64,000 bases of DNA from Gammaproteobacteria bacterium. Its GTDB lineage: Bacteria > Pseudomonadota > Gammaproteobacteria > Thiohalomonadales > Thiohalomonadaceae. The DNA lies in the NCBI GenBank assembly GCA_023228645.1, contig JALOAT010000012.1, positions 23,322-87,321 on the forward strand, in the 5' to 3' direction. The notes under the pieces were generated by a model. The model ran no database searches. It saw nothing but the letters and a program-made list of their open reading frames with translations, and had not been told where the DNA came from. The position numbers and the translations under genes were made by a program. Positions 55,579 to 64,000 of the stretch are shown here, one piece after another (positions within the stretch are counted from its first letter, which is position 1; each line of letters starts with the position of its first letter).

Positions 55579-56487
55579 ATGATACTGCAAAAGGATAGAG
55601 TATATTCTTTAGTGGTAGGGAATGAAGAAGGTGCAGTGGAAATTAAAAACCTTCAAATAAGATTCTCTGTTACAAAGACAAGCAACAACAAAGACAAGAA
55701 GAATAAAGCACGTGTTGAAATCTTTAACCTTACAGAAGAAAGACGTAGAGCTTTAGAAGAAGATTATGTTCGTGTTTCTTTGAAGGTGGGGTATTACGAT
55801 ACAGAGTTAGTTGAGTTGTTTTCTGGCGAAGTAGTTGGTATCATTAATACTAAGAAAGACATTAAGGCTTTCTTCACCAGACGACAAAACACCGACCTTA
55901 TCACACGCTTGGAAATAGACGAATTATTCTCAGACTTAAACAATACGACAGTGAGTAGTATTGTTCCCGCAGGTAAGACGGTAAGAGATGTTATTCAGGC
56001 TATCGTAAAAGACATTCCTGCTGTTACCAGACAAGAAATGAACGGAGAGGCAGTGAAGAAGCAACTGCCCGATGGATACCCATTATCGGGGAGTCCAAGA
56101 CAAAACTTAGATAAGCTTTCTAAAGACTACAACTTGGAATGGCAGATTGATAGTGGCGTATTGTATGTGTCCGACATTGATGGTACTTTTTCTGACAATA
56201 AAGAGAGTGTTCCTCTTATTGGGCAAATGTCGGGACTGATTGAACGGCCTGAGTTTCTTAGCCCTGACTCTAAGCGAATGAGAAAAAAGGGAAGTAAAAC
56301 TAAGGCAACTAAAAATACGTTAAAACTCAAGATTCTTTTGAATCCAACGATCATTGCAGGAAGTATCATTAAGTTGGATTTTGAAGATTTAACAGGATAT
56401 TACAAAGTAGATGAAGTGAGACACGATGGGGATTTAAGAGGTAACTCTTGGTATTCCACTCTCACCTGCACTGAGAAAATAGATTAA
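55579..56487 (+). CDS. Baseplate hub protein (302 aa)
   Basis: LQIRFSVTKTSNNKDKKNKA then VEIFNLTEERR and LVELFSGEVVGI are the hub domain; DKLSKDYNLEWQIDSGVLYV and the end WYSTLTCTEKID agree with gpD/gp44-type hub proteins that form the central baseplate trimer. Confidence 0.75.
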   Translation: MILQKDRVYSLVVGNEEGAVEIKNLQIRFSVTKTSNNKDKKNKARVEIFNLTEERRRALEEDYVRVSLKVGYYDTELVELFSGEVVGIINTKKDIKAFFTRRQNTDLITRLEIDELFSDLNNTTVSSIVPAGKTVRDVIQAIVKDIPAVTRQEMNGEAVKKQLPDGYPLSGSPRQNLDKLSKDYNLEWQIDSGVLYVSDIDGTFSDNKESVPLIGQMSGLIERPEFLSPDSKRMRKKGSKTKATKNTLKLKILLNPTIIAGSIIKLDFEDLTGYYKVDEVRHDGDLRGNSWYSTLTCTEKID

Positions 56488-56499
56488 AAGGAGAGAGAA

Positions 56500-57303
56500 G
56501 TGGCACAAATACCTTCATTACATGAAGTTTTAACGGCATCTAGCGATTACGCTCTTTCTAATGTCTATACGAATATTCCGGGCATTATCGTAGCAGTGAA
56601 GGATTTAGGCCAGTTGTGTGTTGATGTTCAGCCCACTATTAACGTCCGTACACAAGACGGAGAGGCAAGCACACAGCGGCCTCCTATTTTGAATGTTCCT
56701 TTGAAACAGCCCGTTAGTTTACAAGGTGGCCTCACTTATCCTGTCTCTGTTGGGCAACCAGTGTGGCTAGAATTTTCCATGCGGGGGTTGGAAGTGTGGA
56801 AGAGAGGGGCGGGACACTCCGATGCCCCTATTGACATGCGTACATTTGACCCTAGGGATTGTATTGCAAGTCCAATTTATCCTTTTCAAACGTCTCCTAA
56901 CCAAGCAAGTAAAAGAACACATAGCCATAGTCCTAGTGATGTTGTGTTGGTTCATAACATTGGTAGTGGTAGTGAGGTAGAAATAAGGTTAAAGCCTAAT
57001 GGAGATGTGATAATCAATTCTCCTACCAAAGTTACAGTGAACTGTCAAGATGCAGAAATTAATGCAGACAGTTCTACTTCGGTCAATACAAGCGACTTCT
57101 CGGTGAATGCAAGTAGTGTTTCGTTTAATAGTGGAAGTTTTGTTGTAGGTACTGGTACATATGCAATCTCTGCAACAGATAGTGCCACGATGACTGCAAG
57201 CCTCTCTCAAAATGGGAGCTTTGTTCTTAATGGTATTGCAATGGAATCCCATAGGCATCCAGAGAATGACGGTGGTGGCCCAACTGACGGCCCAATCAAT
57301 TAA
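56500..57303 (+). CDS. Baseplate central spike protein (Gp138-like/gpV-like, 267 aa)
   Basis: A GTG start follows AAGGAGAGAGA. An OB-fold-like N-terminus (NIPGIIVAVKDLGQLCVDVQ) leads to a Ser/Asn-rich beta-helix (SSTSVNTSDFSVNASSVSFN), and the tip has MESHRHPENDGG. The His-x-His near the tip matches the metal-binding apex of membrane-piercing spikes. Confidence 0.8.
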   Translation: MAQIPSLHEVLTASSDYALSNVYTNIPGIIVAVKDLGQLCVDVQPTINVRTQDGEASTQRPPILNVPLKQPVSLQGGLTYPVSVGQPVWLEFSMRGLEVWKRGAGHSDAPIDMRTFDPRDCIASPIYPFQTSPNQASKRTHSHSPSDVVLVHNIGSGSEVEIRLKPNGDVIINSPTKVTVNCQDAEINADSSTSVNTSDFSVNASSVSFNSGSFVVGTGTYAISATDSATMTASLSQNGSFVLNGIAMESHRHPENDGGGPTDGPIN

Positions 57304-57313
57304 AGGAAAGAGT

Positions 57314-57682
57314 ATGGACTTGCTTATTCATAGAGATTATACGACAGGGACATACGATATGATCTTTGACAATGGGGCTTGCCCTACGACATCAGATTTA
57401 GTTGATGTTGTTACACAAAGATTATACATACGACTAAAAACTCTCTTTCAAGAATGGTTTTTAAACGTGGAATATGGCGTTCCCTACTTAGAAAGAATTT
57501 TAGGAAAAAAGATAAGAAAATCTACAGTGGACATAATCATTCAGGAACAGATTATGATGGAGAAAGGGGTTAAACAGATCGTGTCTTTTCAGTCTACGTT
57601 TGATGGCCCTTCTCGTGTTTACTCTTGTAGGTTTACAGTAAAGGCAGAGGATGGAAACGTTTCGTCTGTCATTACTATTTAA
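57314..57682 (+). CDS. gp25-like baseplate wedge protein (122 aa)
   Basis: MIFDNGACPTTSDLVDVV, QRLYIRLKTLFQEWFLNVEY and GVPYLERILGKK are the gp25/gpW-like lysozyme-related wedge core. ATG at 57314 follows AAAGGAAAG. Confidence 0.75.
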   Translation: MDLLIHRDYTTGTYDMIFDNGACPTTSDLVDVVTQRLYIRLKTLFQEWFLNVEYGVPYLERILGKKIRKSTVDIIIQEQIMMEKGVKQIVSFQSTFDGPSRVYSCRFTVKAEDGNVSSVITI

Positions 57683-57704
57683 ACAATCTAAACGAGAGGG
57701 ATAA

Positions 57705-59147
57705 ATGGCAGGATTAACAGAACATGGCCTCACAGTAAAGAGGCTTCACGAAGTCATTTCTGATTCTAAAGCACGAGCACAAGTAATTTTTCAAGACCTC
57801 GTTCCTCCTGGCGATATTGTAGATACTTCTGACAGTACCACAATTGGTAGGTTAATTGGTCTAAAAAGTCCAGCCATTGCTGATTTATGGGAAGCAGTAC
57901 AACAAGTGTATTTGGCTTTTGACCCTAACAGTGCAACAGGTGTGGCTTTAGATAATTTAGTAGCTATTGGCGGTATCTCACGCTTTCCCGATAGTTCTAC
58001 TGTAGCAGATGTAATTGTGACAGGGAACAGTGGAATTACTATTCCTATAGGGAGTGTGGCTCGAAGTAGCACAACTTCTCAGTTGTATGAAACAACGGAA
58101 GATATCCTATTAACACCTGAGAGTTGTCATGGAGTTGGAATTGGGATTACAAGCATTGTCCCAAATCAAGAATACACCGTATTTTACAGACACACTTCAG
58201 AAGGGGCATATCTCCCCATTCGTTATACAACTGGCCCTACCCCCAATACAAGTGAAATTGTAGAAGGGTTAATAGAAGACATTGAAGATAACCACTCTGC
58301 GATTAAAGGGTATGAAGTAGAAGGTAAGTTGTACATTGAAGGTGAAGCAGAATTTCAACTACTGGAATTCTTCACTTCGGGCAACATGCAAATCGAAAAA
58401 GTATTGGCTGTAGGCAGAGTTGTAGCTCAAGAGACAGGTGGTTTTGAACAGCCAGCAGATACGATCAATACAATTGCTACTCCGGTGTTTGGATGGGATG
58501 CAATCACCAATCCACTCCCTGCCGTTGTAGGAAGATCAAGAGAAACAGATTCCGAGCTTAGAAATAGATTCCGTGAGACAAAGTTCCAAAGAGCTACCAA
58601 TATCATTGAATCTCTATATAGCGCACTGTATGGCATCACTGGTGTTAATAGTATTGCAATATACGAGAATGACACAGACTTAACGGATGAGAATGGTTTA
58701 CCTCCTCACTCGTTCCACGTGATTATTGATGGTGGTTTGGAGACAGAAGTAGCTAGAGCTATTTGGCTTAATAGGCCAACAGGTATTCTTTCTGTAGGTT
58801 CCACTTCAATAGATATCTTGGATGCTTTTGGCTATGTAAGGACAATTAGATTTTCTAGACCAGAAGAGATTGAAATTTACGTGAGAATGACCCTCACTAG
58901 GTTTGCTACTTATCCACCTAACGGCGATGACAGTATTAAACAAGCAGTGAGTGAATATGTTGACACTCTTGTAATTGGACAAGACCTTGTATTTAGTAGG
59001 TTATATACGCCTATTAACACTGTGACTGGACATCAAGTAGATTCTCTCGAAGTGTCCTTAGATGGCGACAATTGGTTTTCATCCAATATTATTGCTAATT
59101 TAAATCAAAGAATTATTCTTCCTATTACCAACATCAGTATTACGTAA
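57705..59147 (+). CDS. Baseplate J-like wedge protein (480 aa)
   Basis: GVALDNLVAIGGISRFPDSS, the beta-roll around 100-130 and VVGRSRETDSELRNRFRETK with INSIAIYENDTD match the baseplate J/gp6-type wedge. The C-terminal TGHQVDSLEVSLDG fits the end domain. Confidence 0.8.
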   Translation: MAGLTEHGLTVKRLHEVISDSKARAQVIFQDLVPPGDIVDTSDSTTIGRLIGLKSPAIADLWEAVQQVYLAFDPNSATGVALDNLVAIGGISRFPDSSTVADVIVTGNSGITIPIGSVARSSTTSQLYETTEDILLTPESCHGVGIGITSIVPNQEYTVFYRHTSEGAYLPIRYTTGPTPNTSEIVEGLIEDIEDNHSAIKGYEVEGKLYIEGEAEFQLLEFFTSGNMQIEKVLAVGRVVAQETGGFEQPADTINTIATPVFGWDAITNPLPAVVGRSRETDSELRNRFRETKFQRATNIIESLYSALYGITGVNSIAIYENDTDLTDENGLPPHSFHVIIDGGLETEVARAIWLNRPTGILSVGSTSIDILDAFGYVRTIRFSRPEEIEIYVRMTLTRFATYPPNGDDSIKQAVSEYVDTLVIGQDLVFSRLYTPINTVTGHQVDSLEVSLDGDNWFSSNIIANLNQRIILPITNISIT

Positions 59148-59157
59148 GGAGTGAGTT

Positions 59158-60201
59158 ATGCAAAATGAATTCAACCTTACACACTACCTAGAAGAAGCGA
59201 GAGGAAGGGTAACAGAACAATTTATTGGTGCTCCGGTATTCGATAAATACCTACAGCTATTAGTAGCTGATAGTGTTGAATTGCAGATGGTCTTAAAAGA
59301 CTTGATGGAGAAGAGAAGTCTAAACACCGCAGAGGGCATTCAACTAGATATTCTTGGAGACATTGTTGGACAACCTCGCACTTTGATAGATGCAGACCTA
59401 CTTACCTTTTTCGGCTTTGAAGGAGAGTGGCAAGCAGACAGCTACGGGAATCTTTATGACCCGGCTGTAGGTAGTGCTTGGTGGGATGGTAGAGCTTCTA
59501 GGATAGGGAATATCACTCTTACAGATGATCTATATAGACTTCTGATTAAAGCAAAAATTGCAAAGAACGTTACAAGGGCTACGCCTGAAGACATAATGAC
59601 TTTTTCCAACTTCGTATTTAATACGAACGGAAGTAATATTGTGGAAGAAGGGGCAGCGAAGTTTAGGCTCATGATTGGTCGAAACTTGACAAGAGAAGAA
59701 GTGGCCCTGCTTCGTTACATAAACACTACTGCTAGCTATGAAAGCATTCTATTACCCAAACCAATAGGTGTGGGAATGGTATACGGCAGCTTTGATTATG
59801 AGCAATTCTTTGGATTTCAAGGTGTTCCTAATGTAAAGGGATATGGCGCTTTTACATACACTCACTTCTTTAACGGAACTTTTGTTGGAGATGGAAGTGT
59901 AGTTCCTTCCTTGACGATGCTATTAGATGTTAATGGCAACCCATACGACCCAAGCCCACAATACGAATGCAAGTTTGAAGCTATGTTTGCCTTTGATGGT
60001 GTAGAAGGAGCTACAGGCTTTGGCACGTATTCTCCAATAGGCGACGTGGTTGATGGCGGGAATTGGAATAGAGTGATTGGAAGAGAAGTGATTCCTCAAG
60101 TTTGCACGATCATTGAAAGAGAAGTGGATATTACGCCCGGAGACGGAAAGGTGTTTGGGGGCAAATGGGCTTCGTATCACGATAACATTACTGATAGGTA
60201 G
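59158..60201 (+). CDS. DUF2612-type baseplate/tail protein (347 aa)
   Basis: EGIQLDILGDIVGQPRTLID, LTDDLYRLLIKAKIAKNVTR and ATPEDIM are DUF2612/gp48-like segments. The remainder contains repeated FG-x-x-G-type loops (FFGFQGVPNVKGYGAF). It connects wedge to fibres. Confidence 0.7.
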   Translation: MQNEFNLTHYLEEARGRVTEQFIGAPVFDKYLQLLVADSVELQMVLKDLMEKRSLNTAEGIQLDILGDIVGQPRTLIDADLLTFFGFEGEWQADSYGNLYDPAVGSAWWDGRASRIGNITLTDDLYRLLIKAKIAKNVTRATPEDIMTFSNFVFNTNGSNIVEEGAAKFRLMIGRNLTREEVALLRYINTTASYESILLPKPIGVGMVYGSFDYEQFFGFQGVPNVKGYGAFTYTHFFNGTFVGDGSVVPSLTMLLDVNGNPYDPSPQYECKFEAMFAFDGVEGATGFGTYSPIGDVVDGGNWNRVIGREVIPQVCTIIEREVDITPGDGKVFGGKWASYHDNITDR

Positions 60202-60206
60202 GTAAG

Positions 60207-61400
60207 ATGGCAAAATATGTAGATAAGCCCTTGTGGGAAGAAGAAGTATTGATTCCAGACACGAGTACCCCTGTTTTAGGCGGTCAACCTGTTTGGGAAC
60301 AAGATCAGTTTGTAGATGGCTTTTATAATGTGCCTATTGCCATTCTAGCAGATCGAACTAGGCACTTAAAAAACAGAATTGATGGCGTAGAACAAGAAGT
60401 GACAGAAGGCTTAGAAGGCTTTTTGATTGCTGAAGAGAATCTAGCAGACCTTACAGATGTTGCCCAAGCTAAATATAATCTTGGTTTAAATTTGGTAGAT
60501 AACACCAGCGATGCCGACAAGCCAATCAGTACAGATACACAGGCAGCTTTAAATAGCAAAGTTGATATTGTAGCTGGAAAAGGATTATCAACCGAAGACT
60601 TCACTACGACTGAGAAAAGCAAACTTGCGGGTATTGCCACAGGTGCTACAGCAAATACAGGTACTGTCACTTCAATTAACGTTGCCGTTCCTACGGGACT
60701 GCAAGTAGCTGGTGGCCCAATCACTAATTCAGGGACTATCACTGTTAGTTATGCAAGTGGTTATGCAATTCCCACAACAACCAAACAAGGGCAATGGGAC
60801 ACGGCATACGGGTGGGGAAATCACTCTACTGCGGGATATGCTTTATCTTCGTCTTTAGCTCCTGTCGCCACTTCAGGTAATTGGGCAGACGTTGCAAATA
60901 AGCCTGCTGTTATGGCTGTAGGTGCTACGCAACAAGAAGCTAGAGACGCTATTGGGGCAGGTACTTCTGATCTTCAGATCGGAACTACAGCTTCCACAGC
61001 TAAAGCAGGTAATTATTCTCCTACTTCGGCTACGAAAGAGAACGTATTACAAGGCTCTTCTTCGTCAGTGTTTGTTACTCCCTCTTCATATTTCAATGTA
61101 ATTTCGTGGGCAACAGCTTCGCCTTCTGGCACAGTTACCCTAGATTTGGATAGTTCTTTGAATCATGATCTTACAGTGAGTGGAAGTGTAACGATGGCTT
61201 CTCCAAGCAATGCAGACGTAGGAAAGACAGGAGATATCGTTATCCGAATGACAGCAAATGGAGCAGTGAGTTGGAACCCTAATTGGAAATTCTTAGGCTC
61301 AGTTCCCGATATTGGTGAAAGCGGGGAGATGTGGGTGATTTCTTACAAGGTATTGAGCGGTACAGAAATATTAGCTTCTGCCAATAAAGTTGCGAGTTAA
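60207..61400 (+). CDS. Tail fibre protein with repeat stalk (397 aa)
   Basis: YVDKPLWEEEVLIP and FYNVPIAILADRTRHLKNRI are the baseplate-binding part. Then come fibre motifs: DVAQAKYNLGLNLVDNTSDA, KSKLAGIATGATANTGTVTS, AYGWGNHSTAGYA, ASGNWADVANKP-type, QQEARDAIG. The C-terminal half is beta-rich and ends in a lysozyme-free tip. Confidence 0.8.
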   Translation: MAKYVDKPLWEEEVLIPDTSTPVLGGQPVWEQDQFVDGFYNVPIAILADRTRHLKNRIDGVEQEVTEGLEGFLIAEENLADLTDVAQAKYNLGLNLVDNTSDADKPISTDTQAALNSKVDIVAGKGLSTEDFTTTEKSKLAGIATGATANTGTVTSINVAVPTGLQVAGGPITNSGTITVSYASGYAIPTTTKQGQWDTAYGWGNHSTAGYALSSSLAPVATSGNWADVANKPAVMAVGATQQEARDAIGAGTSDLQIGTTASTAKAGNYSPTSATKENVLQGSSSSVFVTPSSYFNVISWATASPSGTVTLDLDSSLNHDLTVSGSVTMASPSNADVGKTGDIVIRMTANGAVSWNPNWKFLGSVPDIGESGEMWVISYKVLSGTEILASANKVAS

Positions 61401-61414
61401 TAACGGAGAGTCGT

Positions 61415-61906
61415 ATGAGCGTATTTGTTAATTCAGCCGGAACACCTATCTACCCTAGTGGGTGGGTGTATAACGGCATCCAATACCCGGACAGGGTATT
61501 TAATGAGTGGCAGGACACACAGTTAGCTTCAATTGGAATTTACCGTGTAGTGTTTACAGAGGTGGAAATTCCATCAGGAAAAAGAGTGGCACATTACACC
61601 TATGAAATAGAAGGTGATATTGCTAAAGCTACTCCTGTTTTTGAAGATATTCCTGTTGTGGTGCCTGAAACGGTTTCTAAAGCACAAGGTAAAGCTGCAC
61701 TATTGCATGCGGGCTATCTTGATGCAGTTGAAGCCTATATAAATTCTTTGGAAAGCACAGACAAAATTTTAGCGTTAATTGCTTTCAATGACACTACAGA
61801 GTGGCGAAGAGATAGTCCTTTCTTGTCCCAAGCTGCTGTATCGCTAGGCATGTCAGAAGAACAATTAGATAATTTGTTTTTACTTGCAGAATCTATAATT
61901 TTATAA
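61415..61906 (+). CDS. Tail-fibre-associated protein, assembly-factor-like (163 aa)
   Basis: YPSGWVYNGIQYPDRVFNEW, then IGIYRVVFTEVEIP and an acidic helical C-terminus (YLDAVEAYINSLESTDKI). The layout resembles tail-fibre assembly proteins of the DUF4376 type. Between two fibre genes. Confidence 0.6.
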   Translation: MSVFVNSAGTPIYPSGWVYNGIQYPDRVFNEWQDTQLASIGIYRVVFTEVEIPSGKRVAHYTYEIEGDIAKATPVFEDIPVVVPETVSKAQGKAALLHAGYLDAVEAYINSLESTDKILALIAFNDTTEWRRDSPFLSQAAVSLGMSEEQLDNLFLLAESIIL

Positions 61907-61921
61907 GAATGGGAGAACATA

Positions 61922-62545
61922 ATGGCTGAAATCTCGAAGCCAACTACCCTTAACTCCATTTGGGCTGCGAATGGAGAAAGGATTAAGCCTGCTGATGAAA
62001 AAATTCAGCGTGGGTGGATTGTAGAAATCCCCACAATGCAGCATGAAAACTGGATTACAAACCGGCAAGATACAGCCCTCGCGCACATTAACCAACACGG
62101 TGTAGCTGTGTGGGATGCATTCACTCAATACCTTGGGATGAAGAGTTATGTGCAAGGCAGAGATGGGAAAATTTATAAGGCGTTAGTAGATAACATTAAC
62201 ACCGACCCGGTAGGAGATGAGAACACTTGGATGGTGGCCTTTGTTTCATCTGATGACCCTAGCGGCATGAAGGTGTTTAACGGCTACACGCTTATCTCTT
62301 CAAACTTCGACGTTCAAGTGAATACACGCTATTACGCTATGGCCTCAGTGACGCTCTCGCTTCCTGCATCGGCCCTTGGCGGGGATAGTGTGATTATCAA
62401 CAAGGCTCCGGGTGCAGAAGTCACTGTGATTGTAGAAGGTGGTGGTCAAATCTCCACTTTTAGCGGTTTGATGGATGCAGTGATTTTTGATATTCACGAT
62501 GAATTGAATATTGTGTGGAACAACACGCACTGGCAGACATCGTAA
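61922..62545 (+). CDS. Tail fibre or tip protein (207 aa)
   Basis: TTLNSIWAANGERIKPADEK, IEIPTMQHENWITNRQDTAL-type and NINTDPVGDENTWMVAF are fibre-like segments of the type that carry small carbohydrate- or cell-binding modules. ATG follows GGGAGAACATA. Confidence 0.65.
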   Translation: MAEISKPTTLNSIWAANGERIKPADEKIQRGWIVEIPTMQHENWITNRQDTALAHINQHGVAVWDAFTQYLGMKSYVQGRDGKIYKALVDNINTDPVGDENTWMVAFVSSDDPSGMKVFNGYTLISSNFDVQVNTRYYAMASVTLSLPASALGGDSVIINKAPGAEVTVIVEGGGQISTFSGLMDAVIFDIHDELNIVWNNTHWQTS

Positions 62546-62560
62546 AAGGAGATACAAATA

Positions 62561-64000
62561 ATGGCAACTATTAGAATTAGTGAACTACGCGCTTCAGATG
62601 GTGGCTCCGGCGAAGCAGTTAGTTTGATTGGCCCTACAAACGTAGTGGCAGGAACAAACAACACTTACACCATTACGGATTATGACGACTTCAGTACATA
62701 TTCTGTTTCAGTAAATATTGGCACTGCAAGCATTGCAGACGAAGTGATTACTCTTTCTGTTCCAGGCGGTGCAACGGGCAGCGTAGTAATGACTGTACGT
62801 AGAAATACAAGCACTCGAATCTTCCAAGTGGCGATTGGTGCTTCAGCAGTAGCAACTCCATCCATCATTTCACCAATTAACGGTGCAACGAATATTCCAA
62901 CTTCTGTGACCTTACAAGCCACTTCTTTTGCCACGATTCCAGCAGGAATTGATACGCAATTGAATTCACAATGGCAGATTGCAAGAGATGCAGGATTTTC
63001 AGATATTGTTGATGGGGGTATTGTCACTAGCGGGAATATGTCTGTATTTTCAGCAAGTAACCTTCCTCGTAACACTCAACTATATGCAAGAGTGAGATAC
63101 GAAGGCAATGTTCTTGGTGTTAGTGCATATTCAAACACAATTACCTTTGCTACTACCAATCAACAAATCAATCAACCTACAGTGAGTATTGTTGGAAGTA
63201 ATGTAGATGTCAACGAAAACCCAACATTTAATTCTTCAGCTTTTAGTGTAACTCCCGCTGGAAGTGACACTCACGTTGCGTCTACTTGGGTGATACGTCT
63301 TGCGGCTGATGATTCTGTTGTTTGGCAACTAAACAATAGCAGTAGTAATAGAACTTCAGTGACAGTGCCAATGGGCGTTTTGTCTACAAGTACACAGTAC
63401 ACAATTGAAGTGCAACATATCGGGGGTTTCGGAAGCAGTATGTTCAGCGAAAAACTTACATTCACTACATCATCTACTTTTGTTCCTTATGTTCCGGGTG
63501 GGCCTTTTGGTGGTGGATATTATGCAGGGAGAATTAGAGTAGGGACACAAGATTATGCTCTTGTTGTTGCTCCTAAATCTCTTGGTGGCGAAGCCCCAGG
63601 TACATTAACTTGGAAAACTTCCCAAACAACCACTACAGGAACATCAAGTGTTAACGATGGTGTGACAAATACAAATGCAATGATGGCAGCAGGAGCTTCC
63701 AATCATCCAGCAGCTAACTTTTGTCGTAGTCTCACTATTGGCGGTTATAGCGATTGGTATCTGCCTGCCAAGGATGAGCTTGAAATCCTGTATAGAAATT
63801 TCAAGCCAACTACGCAGGCGAACAACACAAGCTATGGCGCTAATAGTAGCAGTGTTCCCCCACAAGGAAATTACACTTCGGGCAATCCGGCTCAAACTTC
63901 TATTGCTTTGTTTAAAGAAGGTGCAGCAGAGGCTTTTCAGGCTAACTGGTATTGGTCTTCAACAGAATATAATTCGTCGCTTGGTTGGCTTCAGAACTTC
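62561..64000 (+). CDS. Tail fibre/receptor-binding protein with Ig-like repeats and C-terminal DUF1566 variable domain (3' end outside window)
   Basis: Open from ATG 62561 (AAAGGAGATACAAATA upstream) to the last base, 480 codons, with no stop. The first 310 residues are beta-sandwich, Thr/Ser-rich, with Ig/fibronectin-like units (ATPSIISPINGATNIPTSV). Then comes GGPFGGGYYAGRI and a DUF1566/Lcl domain (FCRSLTIGGYSDWYLPAKDE, YWSSTEYN). The final bases begin a variable repeat identical at fixed codons to VR1 and VR2. It is the expected virion target of a DGR: the receptor-binding tip. Confidence 0.85.
   Translation, partial: MATIRISELRASDGGSGEAVSLIGPTNVVAGTNNTYTITDYDDFSTYSVSVNIGTASIADEVITLSVPGGATGSVVMTVRRNTSTRIFQVAIGASAVATPSIISPINGATNIPTSVTLQATSFATIPAGIDTQLNSQWQIARDAGFSDIVDGGIVTSGNMSVFSASNLPRNTQLYARVRYEGNVLGVSAYSNTITFATTNQQINQPTVSIVGSNVDVNENPTFNSSAFSVTPAGSDTHVASTWVIRLAADDSVVWQLNNSSSNRTSVTVPMGVLSTSTQYTIEVQHIGGFGSSMFSEKLTFTTSSTFVPYVPGGPFGGGYYAGRIRVGTQDYALVVAPKSLGGEAPGTLTWKTSQTTTTGTSSVNDGVTNTNAMMAAGASNHPAANFCRSLTIGGYSDWYLPAKDELEILYRNFKPTTQANNTSYGANSSSVPPQGNYTSGNPAQTSIALFKEGAAEAFQANWYWSSTEYNSSLGWLQNF
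63974..64000 (+). repeat. DGR-like variable repeat VR3 (5' 27 bases; continues beyond window)
   Basis: Starts at tcgtcg, like VR1 and VR2. Fixed codons ggt, tgg, cag and ttc agree; the three variable codons are ctt, ctt and aac against cat/cgt, att/tat and tac/acc. Third bases are all conserved. Confidence 0.8.

Noticed and set aside
57212..57313. Upstream in-frame extension of the gp25-like gene
   Set aside because: Overlaps the spike gene by 92 bases and lacks a ribosome-binding site; ATG 57314 has AAAGGAAAG.
58715..58730. Another partial CACGTG parS-like match
   Set aside because: Only the left half fits (GTTCCACGTG) and it is in the baseplate J-like coding sequence; the right half lacks GAAACA.
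1..64000. Reverse transcriptase, Avd or template repeat for the DGR
   Set aside because: No open frame with reverse-transcriptase motifs was seen, and the conserved VR end occurs only at the two complete VRs, so these parts must be outside the window.
1..64000. CRISPR array
   Set aside because: No regularly spaced identical repeats with unique spacers. The 13-mers at 9986-10081 are too short and too closely spaced.

Overview
This window is a 64 kb slice of a tailed-phage genome with a contractile tail (myovirus morphology). It carries a complete head, neck, sheath, tube, tape-measure, baseplate and fibre cluster, a phage nucleotide-metabolism set (ThyX, NrdA/NrdB, two zinc deaminases) and a SleB-type lysis enzyme. 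The sequence looks AT-rich. The sigma70-like promoters, CCA-encoding tRNA genes and lambda-type capsid genes suggest a Gram-negative, probably proteobacterial, host. No integrase or DNA polymerase was recognised. The window opens inside thyX and closes inside a tail-fibre gene, so it is not a complete genome.

Layout. (1) Bases 1-9576, rightward: thyX (3' end), nrdB-nrdA, an HNH-like gene, a cyclic-phosphate receiver-like protein, small unknowns, a DUF1566 protein with a variable repeat, an SPFH/stomatin protein and a nucleotidyltransferase-like protein. (2) 9577-10315: about 740 bases with no gene, holding a 45-nt direct repeat and five phased 13-mer repeats. (3) 10316-18653, rightward: an early-type region of many tiny genes, most under their own consensus promoter (TTGACA-17-TATAAT type). 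It has several terminator/promoter overlaps, three parS-like sites, two related winged-helix proteins, a second DUF1566 protein with a variable repeat, and an HTH regulator behind repeated TGACACA boxes. (4) 18678-36964, leftward: small unknowns, then DNA ligase, polynucleotide kinase and RNA ligase, a metallophosphoesterase, SprT and ClpP-like proteases, deaminases, PcfJ-like and SLOG proteins, a SleB-type hydrolase and PhoH. (5) 37000-38700: a divergent promoter region, small genes, tRNA-Glu and tRNA-Pro. (6) 38744-64000, rightward: terminase, portal, protease/scaffold, capsid, neck, sheath (split by a frame disruption), three tube-like paralogues interrupted by a homing endonuclease, tail chaperone with a -1 frameshift signal, tape measure, baseplate and fibres.

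Main discovery. The 3' ends of three otherwise different genes (5676-6062, 12415-12810 and the fibre gene cut at 64000) share a DNA segment. It starts abruptly at tcgtcg and ends in a GC-rich tatgttcgggccgt. Within it, the two complete copies differ almost only at the first two bases of codons whose third base is T or C and is conserved. That is the footprint of adenine-specific mutagenic retrohoming from AAY codons, that is, a diversity-generating retroelement (DGR). Two of the three targets are small stand-alone C-type-lectin-like proteins in early-type regions rather than virion genes. No reverse transcriptase or template repeat is in the window; they are expected elsewhere in the genome, most likely just past the right edge.
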